DNA of 64,000 nucleotides from Flagellimonas beolgyonensis (GCF_003992615.1 NZ_RZMY01000003.1:542265-606264); one strand, 5' to 3'. Counted from the first letter of the stretch, positions 43,123 to 52,903 are shown. Translations and numbers: made by a program. Notes: a model not told the origin generated them from the sequence alone.

Positions 43123-45525
43123 ATGATGAACTTTTTAAAATTGGCATTTCGCAGGCTGTTCCGAAAAGGGGAACATGCCTTTACCAGAATTATATCGTTG
43201 GCCGCGGGGTTGGCATTTGGCCTGTTGCTTCTTTCGGAAGTACTGTACTATTACAGTTATGACAGTTTCTATCCCGATTCCGATCGGATTTATGTGGTAC
43301 ACGAAAATTTTAAGATGGATCAATCCTCCGATAAGCTGGAGAGCCATCCAAGGGTAAGTGGGGCCATTGCCCCCGGCCTGCAAGCCGAGGTGCCCGGCAT
43401 AGAGGCGGCCACACGCTTAAACTCTTTGGGGGACCATGTCGTTTACACAGAAGACCTGAATAGTTATGATGCCAATATTTCCCTGGCAGATGAACATTTG
43501 TTCGATGTGCTGCCCATACCCATGGTCAGTGGAAATCCAAAGGAAATACTGAAAAGCCCCATGACCTGCATGGTATCCCAAGAACTGGCGGACAACATGG
43601 GTGGCAATGTTGTTGGAAAGGTCATCAGCATTAAGAACTACCCAGATAAAGAGCTCACCATAGGTGGTGTATTTAAAACCTTGCCAGAGAACACCAATTA
43701 CACTTATGACGTTTTGGTTTCCATGGTCTCCACAGAACAGTTCACCTGGGACGGGACCAACAATTGGATGGGAAACGATCGTTATTACGCCTGCGTAAAG
43801 CTAAATCCAGGAGTTAAACCCGCTGATCTGGTCCCTGCCGTTCGAGCCATGCAAGTAAAGCATCAGGACATTGAAAAATTGGAAGAGGAATATCATGGAA
43901 TCGTATTGCAATATTCCTTCGAGCCCATTAAACAGATACATGTGAACAATGTAAAGGATATGATCATCATCCTTGCCACCATTGCCTTGGCGGTATTGTT
44001 TGTTTCCTTAATGAACTATATTTTGTTGACTATGGGAACCTTGGTCACACGGGCCAAAAGTTCGGCCATACACAAGACCTGTGGTGCAGAGACCAAAAAC
44101 CTGCAACAGATGATATTTTCTGAAACCATTGTCCTTTTTGGCATTTCAATCGTAGGGGCCTTGCTCATGATATGGGCATTAAAACCTATCGCAGAGGCAC
44201 AATGGGGACATAGTCTTGTCTCACTCTTGAATCCCTATGTTATCATACCATTGGTTTCCCTTTTAGTCCTGCTGGTCTTTGTTACCAGTTATTTTCCAGG
44301 ACGTTTTTTTTCACGCATTCCCGTCGCAACAGCTTTTAGGGACTATAAACAAAAAAGGGGGCGATGGAAATTGGTCCTATTGTCCTTTCAATTTGTGGGG
44401 GCCACCTTTATTCTTACCGTGTTGGTCATTGTCACGCTTCAATACAACAACATGAAAAACGCAGACCACGGCTATGTTGCCAAAGGAGTTTACTATGGCT
44501 CTACACAAGGAATGGATGGCAACAAGATAGCAACCGTGTTGCATGAACTAAGATCCATGCCCGAAGTGGAAAGTGTTGGCTTGGGTTTCGACGTGCCCAT
44601 AAATGGTGCTTCGGGTAATAACATTCTATCGATGGATGGAAAACGCGAATTGTTCAATGTGGCCGATTTTTATGAAGTGGATGCCAACTATCTCTCCATT
44701 TTGGGCATCAAAGTCGATGAAGGAGATGATTTTACCAGTAACCAGGCCGTTGCCAACGATGTGCTTATCAGTAAAAAAGGTGCCGAATTGTTGAAATTGA
44801 ATAATGGGTGGACAGATGGTGTCATAGGCAAGCAAATTACCGTTACCGAACATGGAAGCACTACCATCCGTGGTGTTTTTCCCGATTTTGTGGTCCGGTC
44901 CATTTCTGATCCCGATGTGAGACCTTCCGTGTTTTTTTATCTGCCTGAAGTAAAATTTGAAGAGCAGAAAATTGAAAACCCTTCCGCATCCTTCAATATC
45001 ATGGTAAAGGCCCAAGAAGGGGCACAAGATGGTCTTATGGACAAGATTACGGAGGCTTTTAATATAGGCTTTCCTCTTGACGATGCAGAAATCAAAAGCC
45101 TAGAGGCCGAGCAGTTGGACGCCTATAAGAGCGAAAAGGGATTCCGCAATGCCATGCTCATTGGAAACTTCATCATCTTATTGGTGACCATTATTGGATT
45201 GCTGGGGTATACCTTCAATGAATCTGCCCGTCGCAGAAAAGAGTTGGCGATTAGAAGAATTAATGGAGCTACCCTTTTGGATATATTGAAAGCCTTTATC
45301 TCCGATTTGGAATTTGTGGCCATTCCCGCCGTACTCCTCGGATTAACGGGTGCTTGGTTTACTGCGGACAAATGGATGCAAAATTTTGCCTTTAAGGCAC
45401 CTCTACATTGGGGGGTTTTTGCGGCATGTAGTTTTTTCATCCTGATTCTGGTGGCACTGATAGCGGCCATTAATTATACCCGTACCGCAAATCAAAACCC
45501 GGTGGACGCCTTACGACAAGAATAA
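43123..45525 (+). CDS. FtsX/MacB-type permease 7 of 8, divergent
   Basis: The 800-residue product is the most divergent of the set. The first coupling segment reads SSAIHKTCGAETKNL instead of the KEVGIRKTLGS pattern, and the second is KELAIRRINGA. The N-terminus (MMNFLKLAFRRLFRKGEHAF) and the end (NPVDALRQE) also differ. The eight-helix plan is intact and there is no frameshift. Because coupling helices dock into the ATPase, the altered first half may bind the motor weakly or prefer the second ATPase of the operon. Two adjacent ATGs (43123, 43126) are possible starts. Confidence 0.85.
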   Translation: MMNFLKLAFRRLFRKGEHAFTRIISLAAGLAFGLLLLSEVLYYYSYDSFYPDSDRIYVVHENFKMDQSSDKLESHPRVSGAIAPGLQAEVPGIEAATRLNSLGDHVVYTEDLNSYDANISLADEHLFDVLPIPMVSGNPKEILKSPMTCMVSQELADNMGGNVVGKVISIKNYPDKELTIGGVFKTLPENTNYTYDVLVSMVSTEQFTWDGTNNWMGNDRYYACVKLNPGVKPADLVPAVRAMQVKHQDIEKLEEEYHGIVLQYSFEPIKQIHVNNVKDMIIILATIALAVLFVSLMNYILLTMGTLVTRAKSSAIHKTCGAETKNLQQMIFSETIVLFGISIVGALLMIWALKPIAEAQWGHSLVSLLNPYVIIPLVSLLVLLVFVTSYFPGRFFSRIPVATAFRDYKQKRGRWKLVLLSFQFVGATFILTVLVIVTLQYNNMKNADHGYVAKGVYYGSTQGMDGNKIATVLHELRSMPEVESVGLGFDVPINGASGNNILSMDGKRELFNVADFYEVDANYLSILGIKVDEGDDFTSNQAVANDVLISKKGAELLKLNNGWTDGVIGKQITVTEHGSTTIRGVFPDFVVRSISDPDVRPSVFFYLPEVKFEEQKIENPSASFNIMVKAQEGAQDGLMDKITEAFNIGFPLDDAEIKSLEAEQLDAYKSEKGFRNAMLIGNFIILLVTIIGLLGYTFNESARRRKELAIRRINGATLLDILKAFISDLEFVAIPAVLLGLTGAWFTADKWMQNFAFKAPLHWGVFAACSFFILILVALIAAINYTRTANQNPVDALRQE

Positions 45526-45552
45526 AAAGATACATCCTTTAAAAAAAACGTC

Positions 45553-47967
45553 ATGATAAAGAACTATCTAAAAATAGCCTGGCGCAACTTGGTCAAGAAC
45601 AAAGTATTTACCCTTGCGAACATCGTGGGGCTAACCAGTGCCTTTGCCGTTGCCATATTGCTGGCAATGACCGCTTTGTTTGAACTTTCCTATGATCAAT
45701 TCCATGAAAACAAGGGTTCTGCCTACCAACTGTACCTATCCAACCAGACACCAAGGGGAACCGAGATCGGGACTTCCAATCCGGTGCCACTGGCACCGGC
45801 CTTGGGCACAGAAGTTTCGGGAATAAAATCCATTGCCCGCAGTTCAAGCGAGGATGTGCTAGTGATATACAATAACAAAGAATTGAATCTGGATGCGGAA
45901 TATGTAGATCCCTCTTTTTTTGAAATCTTTACCTATCCAACGATCACAGGTGATTCAAATAACCCGATTCCAGAAAAGAATACGGTTAGCATTACAGTGG
46001 AAGCGGCCCAAAAAATGTTCGGAACTTCGGAAAATGTAGTGGGGAAAACCATTTCCTTAAAGATTCGAAGGGAAGAGCACCCTTTTATCATTGCTTCAAT
46101 TTTGAAAAACATTCCTGCCAATAGCAGTGTTGATTTCGAAATTGTGATTCCCTTTGAAAATCACCCGGACTATCTATCCAATATAGATGCTTGGGACAAC
46201 ATGTTCCATGCGGTATATCTTCAGTTGGAAAATGGGGTTACTCCGGAGCAATTTGAGGAAAACACCATTGCGTTTACAGAACTTCATTATGAGGGAAGCA
46301 TAGAAAGCGATATTCGCGATGGCGCTGTACCCGATGCCAATGGAAAATACAAACAATTCCATTTAATGCCGATTGGCAATATGCATTTCGCTTCCTATAG
46401 ATCGGGAGTTGCTGTGGTCAACCGTATATTTCCTTATCTGATTTTGGGTATTGCTTTGGTGATCATATTCATTGTTAGCGCCAATTTCATCAACATGAAC
46501 ATTGCACTGAGCGAAAATCGATTGAAGGAAATTGGTATGCGCAAAACATTGGGTGCCATAAAAAGACAGCTATTTATACAGTTTTGGTTGGAAAGCATCT
46601 TTGTTTTTGCAACATCCATCATTGCTGGATTGGTGGTTGCCAATCTACTGCTGAAACCGTTCAAAACACTGTTCCGGACCAAGGCCACTTTTGCTGATGT
46701 TACCCAACCCAGTGTCTTAATCCTCTTTGCAATGATTGTTTTTTGCATCACGCTTGTCGCCGGTGGTTACCCCGCCCTTTTGATGAGCAAATTAAGCACG
46801 TTGAAAGCCTTGAAGGGCAAATTGGACCTCGGCAAAAACCGCTTGCGAAACAGTTTGATCGTGCTACAGTTTACCATTGCCATCATTTTGATAAGTGGCA
46901 CTTTAGTGCTCCATGGTCAGATTGAATTTATGCGGAACAAAGATCTGGGGTATAATAAGGACCAAGTGGTTTCCATTCCCTTAAATGGCAAAAAGGACAG
47001 TTATCGAGTGGTTGAACTGTTGCGGAACGAACTTAAGGGAAACCCGGATATCCTTTCCGTTTCGGGAGCCGACAATAACCTGGGCATGGGGCGCGATGGC
47101 AGCCTTTCCAGCAGTGCGATGGGCTTCGATTACAAAGGAAAAGGTGTGGTCACCAATGCCCTTACGGTAGATTATGATTACGCCAAAACGCTAGACCTTG
47201 AATTGGTGGCTGGCCGCATGTTCAGCCGGGATTTTGCCACCGATAGTTTAGGGTTGGTCATCAACGAGGCCATGGCCAAACAATTGGGTGAGGAGGACCC
47301 CCTTTCTGTGAAGATCCCAATGGATGATGGTACCACATTTTCTGTAATTGGCGTGGTCAAGGACTACAATTTCCAGGAAGTGAGCAGGGCGATTCAACCG
47401 CTCACCTTGTTCATGAACAACGATTGGGACCTCTATTATGCGTACGTGAAAATTGCTCCCAGCAATATCACCAATTCCTTTGAAGCTATAGAAAAGGCTT
47501 GGGGAAAAATTGAACCACAGGCCGAGTTTTTGGGTTCGTTTTTGGATGAAAATGTAGATCGCACGTTTAGGCGTGAAAAAACTATGGCCACTATCGTAAC
47601 CAGTGGAAGTGTATTGGGCATTCTGCTGAGTTGCATTGGCTTGTTTGCCATTTCCATGCTTGTTGTGGCACAACGCACCAAGGAAATTGGCGTTCGCAAG
47701 GTAATCGGGGCCAGTGTTTCCTCTGTGGCCCTTTTACTCACCAAGGATTTCCTAAAATTGGTCGGAATCGCATTTGTGATCGCCACCCCGATTGCTTGGT
47801 ACTTTTTAAATGAATGGTTGCAAAACTATGCCTCTCGTGTGGCCCTTAGCCCACTTTTCTTTTTAGGGGCGGGCCTTTTGGCGGTATTTATCGCTTTTGT
47901 CACCGTAGGAACACGTACCATAAAAGCCGCGTCGGCAAATCCTGTAAAAAGTTTACGGACCGAATAA
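45553..47967 (+). CDS. FtsX/MacB-type permease 8 of 8
   Basis: The 804-residue protein closes the permease array. Coupling segments are canonical (KEIGMRKTLGA and KEIGVRKVIGA), the start is MIKNYLKIAWRNLVKNKVF and the end NPVKSLRTE. The first periplasmic domain contains NMHFASYRSGVAVVNRIF before TM2, where permeases 1 and 3 have the MKDWHLRS motif, so it is not a recent copy of those. It is 27 bp after permease 7 and 18 bp before the serine hydrolase gene. Confidence 0.88.
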   Translation: MIKNYLKIAWRNLVKNKVFTLANIVGLTSAFAVAILLAMTALFELSYDQFHENKGSAYQLYLSNQTPRGTEIGTSNPVPLAPALGTEVSGIKSIARSSSEDVLVIYNNKELNLDAEYVDPSFFEIFTYPTITGDSNNPIPEKNTVSITVEAAQKMFGTSENVVGKTISLKIRREEHPFIIASILKNIPANSSVDFEIVIPFENHPDYLSNIDAWDNMFHAVYLQLENGVTPEQFEENTIAFTELHYEGSIESDIRDGAVPDANGKYKQFHLMPIGNMHFASYRSGVAVVNRIFPYLILGIALVIIFIVSANFINMNIALSENRLKEIGMRKTLGAIKRQLFIQFWLESIFVFATSIIAGLVVANLLLKPFKTLFRTKATFADVTQPSVLILFAMIVFCITLVAGGYPALLMSKLSTLKALKGKLDLGKNRLRNSLIVLQFTIAIILISGTLVLHGQIEFMRNKDLGYNKDQVVSIPLNGKKDSYRVVELLRNELKGNPDILSVSGADNNLGMGRDGSLSSSAMGFDYKGKGVVTNALTVDYDYAKTLDLELVAGRMFSRDFATDSLGLVINEAMAKQLGEEDPLSVKIPMDDGTTFSVIGVVKDYNFQEVSRAIQPLTLFMNNDWDLYYAYVKIAPSNITNSFEAIEKAWGKIEPQAEFLGSFLDENVDRTFRREKTMATIVTSGSVLGILLSCIGLFAISMLVVAQRTKEIGVRKVIGASVSSVALLLTKDFLKLVGIAFVIATPIAWYFLNEWLQNYASRVALSPLFFLGAGLLAVFIAFVTVGTRTIKAASANPVKSLRTE

Positions 47968-47985
47968 TACAAGTTAGATTTTAAA

Positions 47986-49482
47986 ATGAGACACACTTTA
48001 CAAAAGACATTATATATTACCTTATTTTTCATTTTTTCCATTCAAGCACAAGAGCGTTTGAAGGACAATGCCCTTTTCAATCGAATTGATAGTTATTTGA
48101 ACCAAAATGTTGCCAATGGGTATTCCGGTAGTGTCTTGGTTGCCCAAAATGGTCACATCATTTTATCAAAAGGATACGGATGGGCCGATAGGTCAAATAA
48201 AATAAAAAACACGCCGTCCACAGTGTTCAATATCGGTTCGGTTACCAAGCAATTTACGGCCGCGGCAATTTTAAAACTCTTGGAAGAGGAAAAACTGGAT
48301 GTGACGGATAAAATCGAGACCTATTTTCCCGAAGCAACATCGGATAAAAAAGACATTACCATCCATCAATTGTTGACCCATACCTCCGGGGTATCGCCCC
48401 AAACAGGCGGTTTTAGATACAATGAGTCCAGCAAGAAGGCATTTTTGGAGGAATTTTTTCAAGCCGATTTATTGTATGCTCCAGGTACAAAACATACCTA
48501 TGCCAACGCAAATTATATTGTTTTGGCGGCCATTGTTGAACAAGTTTCCCAACAGGATTATGAAACCTATCTCCGTGAGCAGTTTTGGAAGCCATTGCAG
48601 ATGAACCATACCGGTTACAAGGGTATTTCCTTCAACAGTGAGCAATTGGCCCATGGTTATTATTTTCATTTTACCGATGGCAAGTGGAACGATTGGGGAA
48701 CAACACAAAACCACCTACCCTACAACAACAATCATTGGTACAGCATAGGAAAAGGCGATATTTACTCCACCACAGAGGACTTGTACAAGTGGCATCTGGC
48801 TTTGGAACAGAACAATGTTTTGCAACCTGAAACCAAAAAGCTCATGGAAATGGCCCATACTCCAGAGAACGAGGACAAAACATCATTTTACGGCTATGGA
48901 TGGGCCATTTTTAACGCCTTTGAAAACAAAAAGGTGGTTACGCACAATGGCAGTAACGGGATATTCTTTTCCGATTTTGTCCGGTTTGTGGATGATGACC
49001 TTGTGGTGATAGCACTTTCCAACAGCATACTGAACCATCAATCTGAAAATATCGCCTGGGAAATTTCGGCAACAATCATGGACGATGCACATCAACCCCG
49101 AATTGTTCCAAAAAACACCTATGAGCTGGTTTTTGATTTTATGAAAAAGAATCCCGCTGACAGAGCGAATCAATTGCCACAATTCATTGAAAACAAAACC
49201 GGGAGTGCCATTACCGATAAGGCCATTTTAAATCGAATTGGATTTAAGCAGGTTTCCGAACAGAAGGATACTAAATGGGGCATTGCTTTATTGGAACTGA
49301 ATACCGTTCTTTTTCCCAACGACGGCAATCTTTGGGATTCCTTGGGCGAAGGCTATTATCTAATAAATGAGAAAGACAAAGCGGTCAAAAGTTTCGAAAA
49401 GGCCCTTTCGCTGCAACCCGAAACCAATTGTCATTGGTGTGAAAATTCAAGTAACCGTATAAGCGAACTGTCGGCAAATTGA
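47986..49482 (+). CDS. Beta-lactamase-related serine hydrolase with TPR-like tail
   Basis: The 498-residue exported protein (signal about 1-22, ending FSIQAQ) belongs to the class C beta-lactamase/DD-peptidase fold. It has S85-V-T-K88 (catalytic SxxK), Y172-A-N174 (YxN) and HNGSNG as the third motif. After residue 410 a helical tail (ALLELNTVLFPNDGNLWDSLGEGYYL, then KDKAVKSFEKALSLQPET) looks like TPR repeats. The family includes peptidases, esterases and D-aminopeptidases, so the substrate is open. It lies inside the transporter operon, 18 bp after the last permease, and is probably co-expressed with it. Confidence 0.85.
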   Translation: MRHTLQKTLYITLFFIFSIQAQERLKDNALFNRIDSYLNQNVANGYSGSVLVAQNGHIILSKGYGWADRSNKIKNTPSTVFNIGSVTKQFTAAAILKLLEEEKLDVTDKIETYFPEATSDKKDITIHQLLTHTSGVSPQTGGFRYNESSKKAFLEEFFQADLLYAPGTKHTYANANYIVLAAIVEQVSQQDYETYLREQFWKPLQMNHTGYKGISFNSEQLAHGYYFHFTDGKWNDWGTTQNHLPYNNNHWYSIGKGDIYSTTEDLYKWHLALEQNNVLQPETKKLMEMAHTPENEDKTSFYGYGWAIFNAFENKKVVTHNGSNGIFFSDFVRFVDDDLVVIALSNSILNHQSENIAWEISATIMDDAHQPRIVPKNTYELVFDFMKKNPADRANQLPQFIENKTGSAITDKAILNRIGFKQVSEQKDTKWGIALLELNTVLFPNDGNLWDSLGEGYYLINEKDKAVKSFEKALSLQPETNCHWCENSSNRISELSAN

Positions 49483-49530
49483 ACAATACGCCAGAAACAC
49501 AAAGACGTAAAACCTATTAAAAAACACGCT

Positions 49531-50193
49531 ATGCTATTACAACTCAACAACATTTTTAAATGGGTCAACTCCGGTGGCCAACGTATCTTTTTGTTGAAAG
49601 ACATCAACTTGGAAGTAGAGGAAGGGGAATTCATCTCTATCATGGGCCCATCCGGATCCGGTAAGTCCACGCTGCTCAATGTAATCGGTATGTTGGATTC
49701 CTTTGACGAAGGCCAATACAATTTTCTGGATGAATCCGTACATACCCTAAAAGAGAAACATCGCTCCAATCTGTACAAGGAATACATTGGATTTGTATTT
49801 CAATCTTACCACTTGTTGGACGAACTTACCGTGAAGGAAAATTTGGAAATGCCGCTCATCTATAAAAATTTCAAGGGGGCAGAACGAAAAGCCATGGTGG
49901 CCGATATGTTGGATCGTTTCAACATCGTGGGCAAAAAGGATTTGTTTCCAGCACAGTTGAGTGGCGGGCAGCAACAATTGGTAGGCATTGCCCGAGCACT
50001 TATTTCCAATCCCAAATTGATCTTGGCCGATGAGCCCACAGGAAACCTTAACTCCAAGCAAGGGGAAGAAATCATGGATTTGTTCAAACAACTGAACGAG
50101 GAAGGCGTCACCATTATCCAAGTAACACATTCAGAAAAAAATGCGGAATACGGATCACGGATCATCAATCTGCTGGATGGGCGAATGATCTGA
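49531..50193 (+). CDS. ABC ATPase of the MacB/LolD type (second of two, variant motifs)
   Basis: The 220-residue ATPase has Walker A GPSGSGKST (39-47), Walker B LILADEP and switch histidine in VTHSEK. Its signature reads LSGGQQQLVG (R to L relative to the usual LSGGQQQRVA), and the D-loop reads GNLNSK instead of GNLDS. Activity may be reduced or depend on a partner. It is the last gene of the run, 48 bp after the serine hydrolase. Whether it forms a homodimer, a heterodimer with the first ATPase or serves selected permeases is not readable from sequence. Confidence 0.9.
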   Translation: MLLQLNNIFKWVNSGGQRIFLLKDINLEVEEGEFISIMGPSGSGKSTLLNVIGMLDSFDEGQYNFLDESVHTLKEKHRSNLYKEYIGFVFQSYHLLDELTVKENLEMPLIYKNFKGAERKAMVADMLDRFNIVGKKDLFPAQLSGGQQQLVGIARALISNPKLILADEPTGNLNSKQGEEIMDLFKQLNEEGVTIIQVTHSEKNAEYGSRIINLLDGRMI

Positions 50194-50237
50194 TTACAAG
50201 AGCTCGAAGTCTAAAACCAAGACCAGGTAGGTCCATA

Positions 50238-50266
50238 TTCGTGAAAATTGGTGCAATTCGTGTCAA
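50238..50266 (+). repeat. Short triplicated TTCGTG-type repeat
   Basis: TTCGTGAAAA, TTGGTGCAA and TTCGTGTCAA follow each other directly in the gap between two convergent genes. Such AATTCGTG-type runs are scattered in intergenic DNA of some Bacteroidota. No hairpin is formed. Its role is unknown. Confidence 0.4.
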
Positions 50267-50298
50267 TATTTCTTCCTGGGTGATGTGCAGGGATTAAA

Positions 50299-51417
50299 TT
50301 AATCGGCCAAGGAGGCTAGTTCGGCTCCCACCAAACTGCCCAAGGCCACTCCCATACCGCCCAAACGCACCCCACAACAAATGGAATTGGACAATTGCTT
50401 TACAATAGGTGTTTTTTGGGGACCTACGCCCATAATACCGCTCCATCGTTGAGCTATTTTGGGTTTTTGTCCGGGTAAAATCATGTGTTCAAGCAGTTCT
50501 TCCAACTTGGATTGAATGATTTCTGTTTGACCAAATTCCACGGTTTCCTCGGTCTTAAAATCAAGATTGCGACCGCCACCGAACAGAATACGGTCATCAA
50601 TATTTCGGAAATAGTAGAACCCTTCATCAAAATGAAAAGTCCCTTTGATTTTTAGGTTTTTGATGGGCTCCGTAATCAAAACTTGGGCCCTTGCGGGTTG
50701 TATCGGTGCTGATTTAAGCAATTTGGTGGCAAAACCATTGGTGGCCACGAATACTTTGCGGGAATTGAACTCAAAGTCCTTGGTTGCAATGGTCGCTCCC
50801 GTACCGGTTTCGATAATGTCCATTACCTCGATACCATTTAAAATCGGAATTTCACTGGCCAAGCATTTTTGGATCAATGCATGCATCATCATACCGGTAT
50901 CCAATTGGCCTTCAAATTGGTGGGTAATGTAGTGGTCTTGAATTTGCCCAAACCCAAAGGTGTTTTTGGTGCAGACAAAAGGTTTCGTTCCAAAAACCGG
51001 TTCCAACAGGTGGTTCAATTCATCCACACTATCCAAACACTGTTGAAAAAAGTCGGTGTTCCCTTTGTCAAAAAGTTCGTGCCCGCCATGCAGCTCAAAC
51101 CCAATCGCCCCGTCGCCCAAAAGCTTTCGAAGGCGCTGTATGCCCTGCCATCGCTTTTGTACCAGTTGGACCACTTCATCCTTGGAATGGGTCTTAAGGT
51201 CGGACAACACCTCCGAAATGCTTCCAAAACAGGCAAACCCAGCATTTTTGGTGCTGGCCCCTTGGGGCAGACTTCCCTTTTCCAAGACCAAAATTTTACT
51301 GTTTGGGTACTTTTCCCGAAGTTGGAATGCACAATTCAATCCGACAATACCGCTGCCGATCACCGTGAAATCCACTTGAGAAAACCATGTTTTATATTCC
51401 CAATAGCTCAATTGCAT
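50299..51417 (-). CDS. FAD-dependent oxidoreductase of the DAO/GlpO-like family
   Basis: The 372-residue protein has the dinucleotide fold at its N-terminus (VIGSGIVGLNCA, 19-30), followed by LVLEKGSLPQGASTKNAGF, which binds FAD. Near the C-terminus it has GGVGPQKTPIV-like and GGMGVALGSLVGAELA segments, typical of amino-acid- or glycine-oxidase-like enzymes. It probably oxidises a secondary or primary amine, but the substrate cannot be inferred. It starts 35 bp after accC, with a terminator hairpin between them whose T-tract runs into the start codon, so its expression may need a separate promoter or read-through. Confidence 0.75.
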   Translation of the reverse strand: MQLSYWEYKTWFSQVDFTVIGSGIVGLNCAFQLREKYPNSKILVLEKGSLPQGASTKNAGFACFGSISEVLSDLKTHSKDEVVQLVQKRWQGIQRLRKLLGDGAIGFELHGGHELFDKGNTDFFQQCLDSVDELNHLLEPVFGTKPFVCTKNTFGFGQIQDHYITHQFEGQLDTGMMMHALIQKCLASEIPILNGIEVMDIIETGTGATIATKDFEFNSRKVFVATNGFATKLLKSAPIQPARAQVLITEPIKNLKIKGTFHFDEGFYYFRNIDDRILFGGGRNLDFKTEETVEFGQTEIIQSKLEELLEHMILPGQKPKIAQRWSGIMGVGPQKTPIVKQLSNSICCGVRLGGMGVALGSLVGAELASLAD

Positions 51418-51426
51418 AAAACAAAA

Positions 51427-51446
51427 ACCCCGATTTGCATCGGGGT
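51427..51446 (-). terminator. Terminator after accC
   Basis: ACCCCGAT and ATCGGGGT form an 8-base perfect stem with a 4-base loop. On the minus strand the stem is followed by TTTTGTTTT and then the ATG of the oxidoreductase gene. Confidence 0.75.
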
Positions 51447-51452
51447 CGAAAA

Positions 51453-52811
51453 TTAGTGTTGATCTTGATATTTTGGATCCATCTTGAAACCTTCCATGAA
51501 CTTGGTGGTATAGTTGCCCGCCAAATAATCGGGATGGTCCATCAATTGTCGATGGAACGGAATGGTCGTTTTTATCCCTTCAATAACAAACTCGTCCAAT
51601 GCCCTTCGCATTTTGTTGATGGCCTCCTCCCTAGTTTGGGCGGTAGTGATCAACTTGGCGATCATGGAATCGTAGTTTGGTGGAATGCTGTAACCACTAT
51701 ACACGTGGGTGTCCAAACGAACCCCGTGACCTCCAGGGGTATGAAGGGTGGTGATCTTACCAGGAGAGGGTCTAAAATCGTTATAGGGATCCTCGGCATT
51801 GATCCTACATTCGATGGAATGTAATTTTGGATAATAGTTTTTTCCGGAAATCGGCACGCCACCAGCCACCAAAATCTGCTCGCGGATCAAATCATAATCC
51901 ACCACCTGCTCGGTGATCGGGTGCTCCACTTGGATTCGGGTGTTCATTTCCATGAAGTAGAAATTACGGTGTTTGTCCACCAAAAACTCTATGGTCCCGG
52001 CTCCCTCGTATTTGATATATTCTGCTGCCTTCACTGCCGCTTTTCCCATTTCCTCCCGCAACGAGTCGGTCATAAAAGGAGATGGGGTCTCTTCGGTCAG
52101 TTTTTGGTGTCTACGTTGCACGGAACAATCCCTTTCCGATAGGTGACAGGCTTTTCCATACTGGTCACCTACCACTTGGATCTCGATATGCCTTGGCTCC
52201 TCTATGAGTTTTTCCATGTACATACCGCCATTGCCAAACGCAGCCGTGGCTTCCTTTACGGCACTTTCAAAGTTTTTCTCTATTTCTTCCTCGGACCAAA
52301 TGGCGCGCATCCCTTTTCCGCCTCCACCAGCAGTAGCCTTGATCATAACGGGGTAACCCATTTTCTTGGCTTCCTTTTTGGCGTGTTCGACATCCTTTAA
52401 AAGGCCATCAGAACCGGGAACCGTGGGAACTCCAGCTTTTTTCATGGTTTCCTTGGCCGTTGCCTTATCGCCCATTTTATCTATCTGTTCCCCAGAGGCA
52501 CCAATAAACTTGATGTCGTGTTCGGCACATATTTTGGAGAATTTGGCATTTTCGGAAAGGAACCCATAACCTGGGTGTATGGCATCGGCATTGGTGATCT
52601 CTGCCGCAGCTATAATGTTGGGTATCTTCAAATAGGATTCGCTACTGGGTGCCGGCCCGATACAAACGGCCTCATCGGCAAAACGGACATGGAGGCTTTC
52701 CTCATCGGCTTTTGAGTAAACGGCCACGGTCTTGATGCCCATTTCCTTGCAGGTACGAATAATTCGCAATGCGATTTCACCCCTATTTGCAATCAATATC
52801 TTTTTAAACAT
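51453..52811 (-). CDS. accC: Acetyl-CoA carboxylase, biotin carboxylase subunit
   Basis: AccC carboxylates biotin on AccB using ATP and bicarbonate, the first half of malonyl-CoA synthesis. The 452-residue protein has the N-domain ([20 protein letters not shown]), the glycine-rich ATP-grasp loop ([15 protein letters not shown]), the carboxylation and metal residues in [20 protein letters not shown], and a C-domain. An in-frame upstream start at 52820 would add three residues; ATG 52811 is preferred as it begins directly at the conserved sequence. It is last of the fabH-accB-accC group. Confidence 0.96.
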   Translation of the reverse strand: MFKKILIANRGEIALRIIRTCKEMGIKTVAVYSKADEESLHVRFADEAVCIGPAPSSESYLKIPNIIAAAEITNADAIHPGYGFLSENAKFSKICAEHDIKFIGASGEQIDKMGDKATAKETMKKAGVPTVPGSDGLLKDVEHAKKEAKKMGYPVMIKATAGGGGKGMRAIWSEEEIEKNFESAVKEATAAFGNGGMYMEKLIEEPRHIEIQVVGDQYGKACHLSERDCSVQRRHQKLTEETPSPFMTDSLREEMGKAAVKAAEYIKYEGAGTIEFLVDKHRNFYFMEMNTRIQVEHPITEQVVDYDLIREQILVAGGVPISGKNYYPKLHSIECRINAEDPYNDFRPSPGKITTLHTPGGHGVRLDTHVYSGYSIPPNYDSMIAKLITTAQTREEAINKMRRALDEFVIEGIKTTIPFHRQLMDHPDYLAGNYTTKFMEGFKMDPKYQDQH

Positions 52812-52903
52812 AGAACACAATCTTACATTCTGAAATTCTAAATTTTAAACGGTTTTAAACAACTGGACGGGCCAGTCACCTAAAATTTAGCATCTAAAAT
52901 CTG

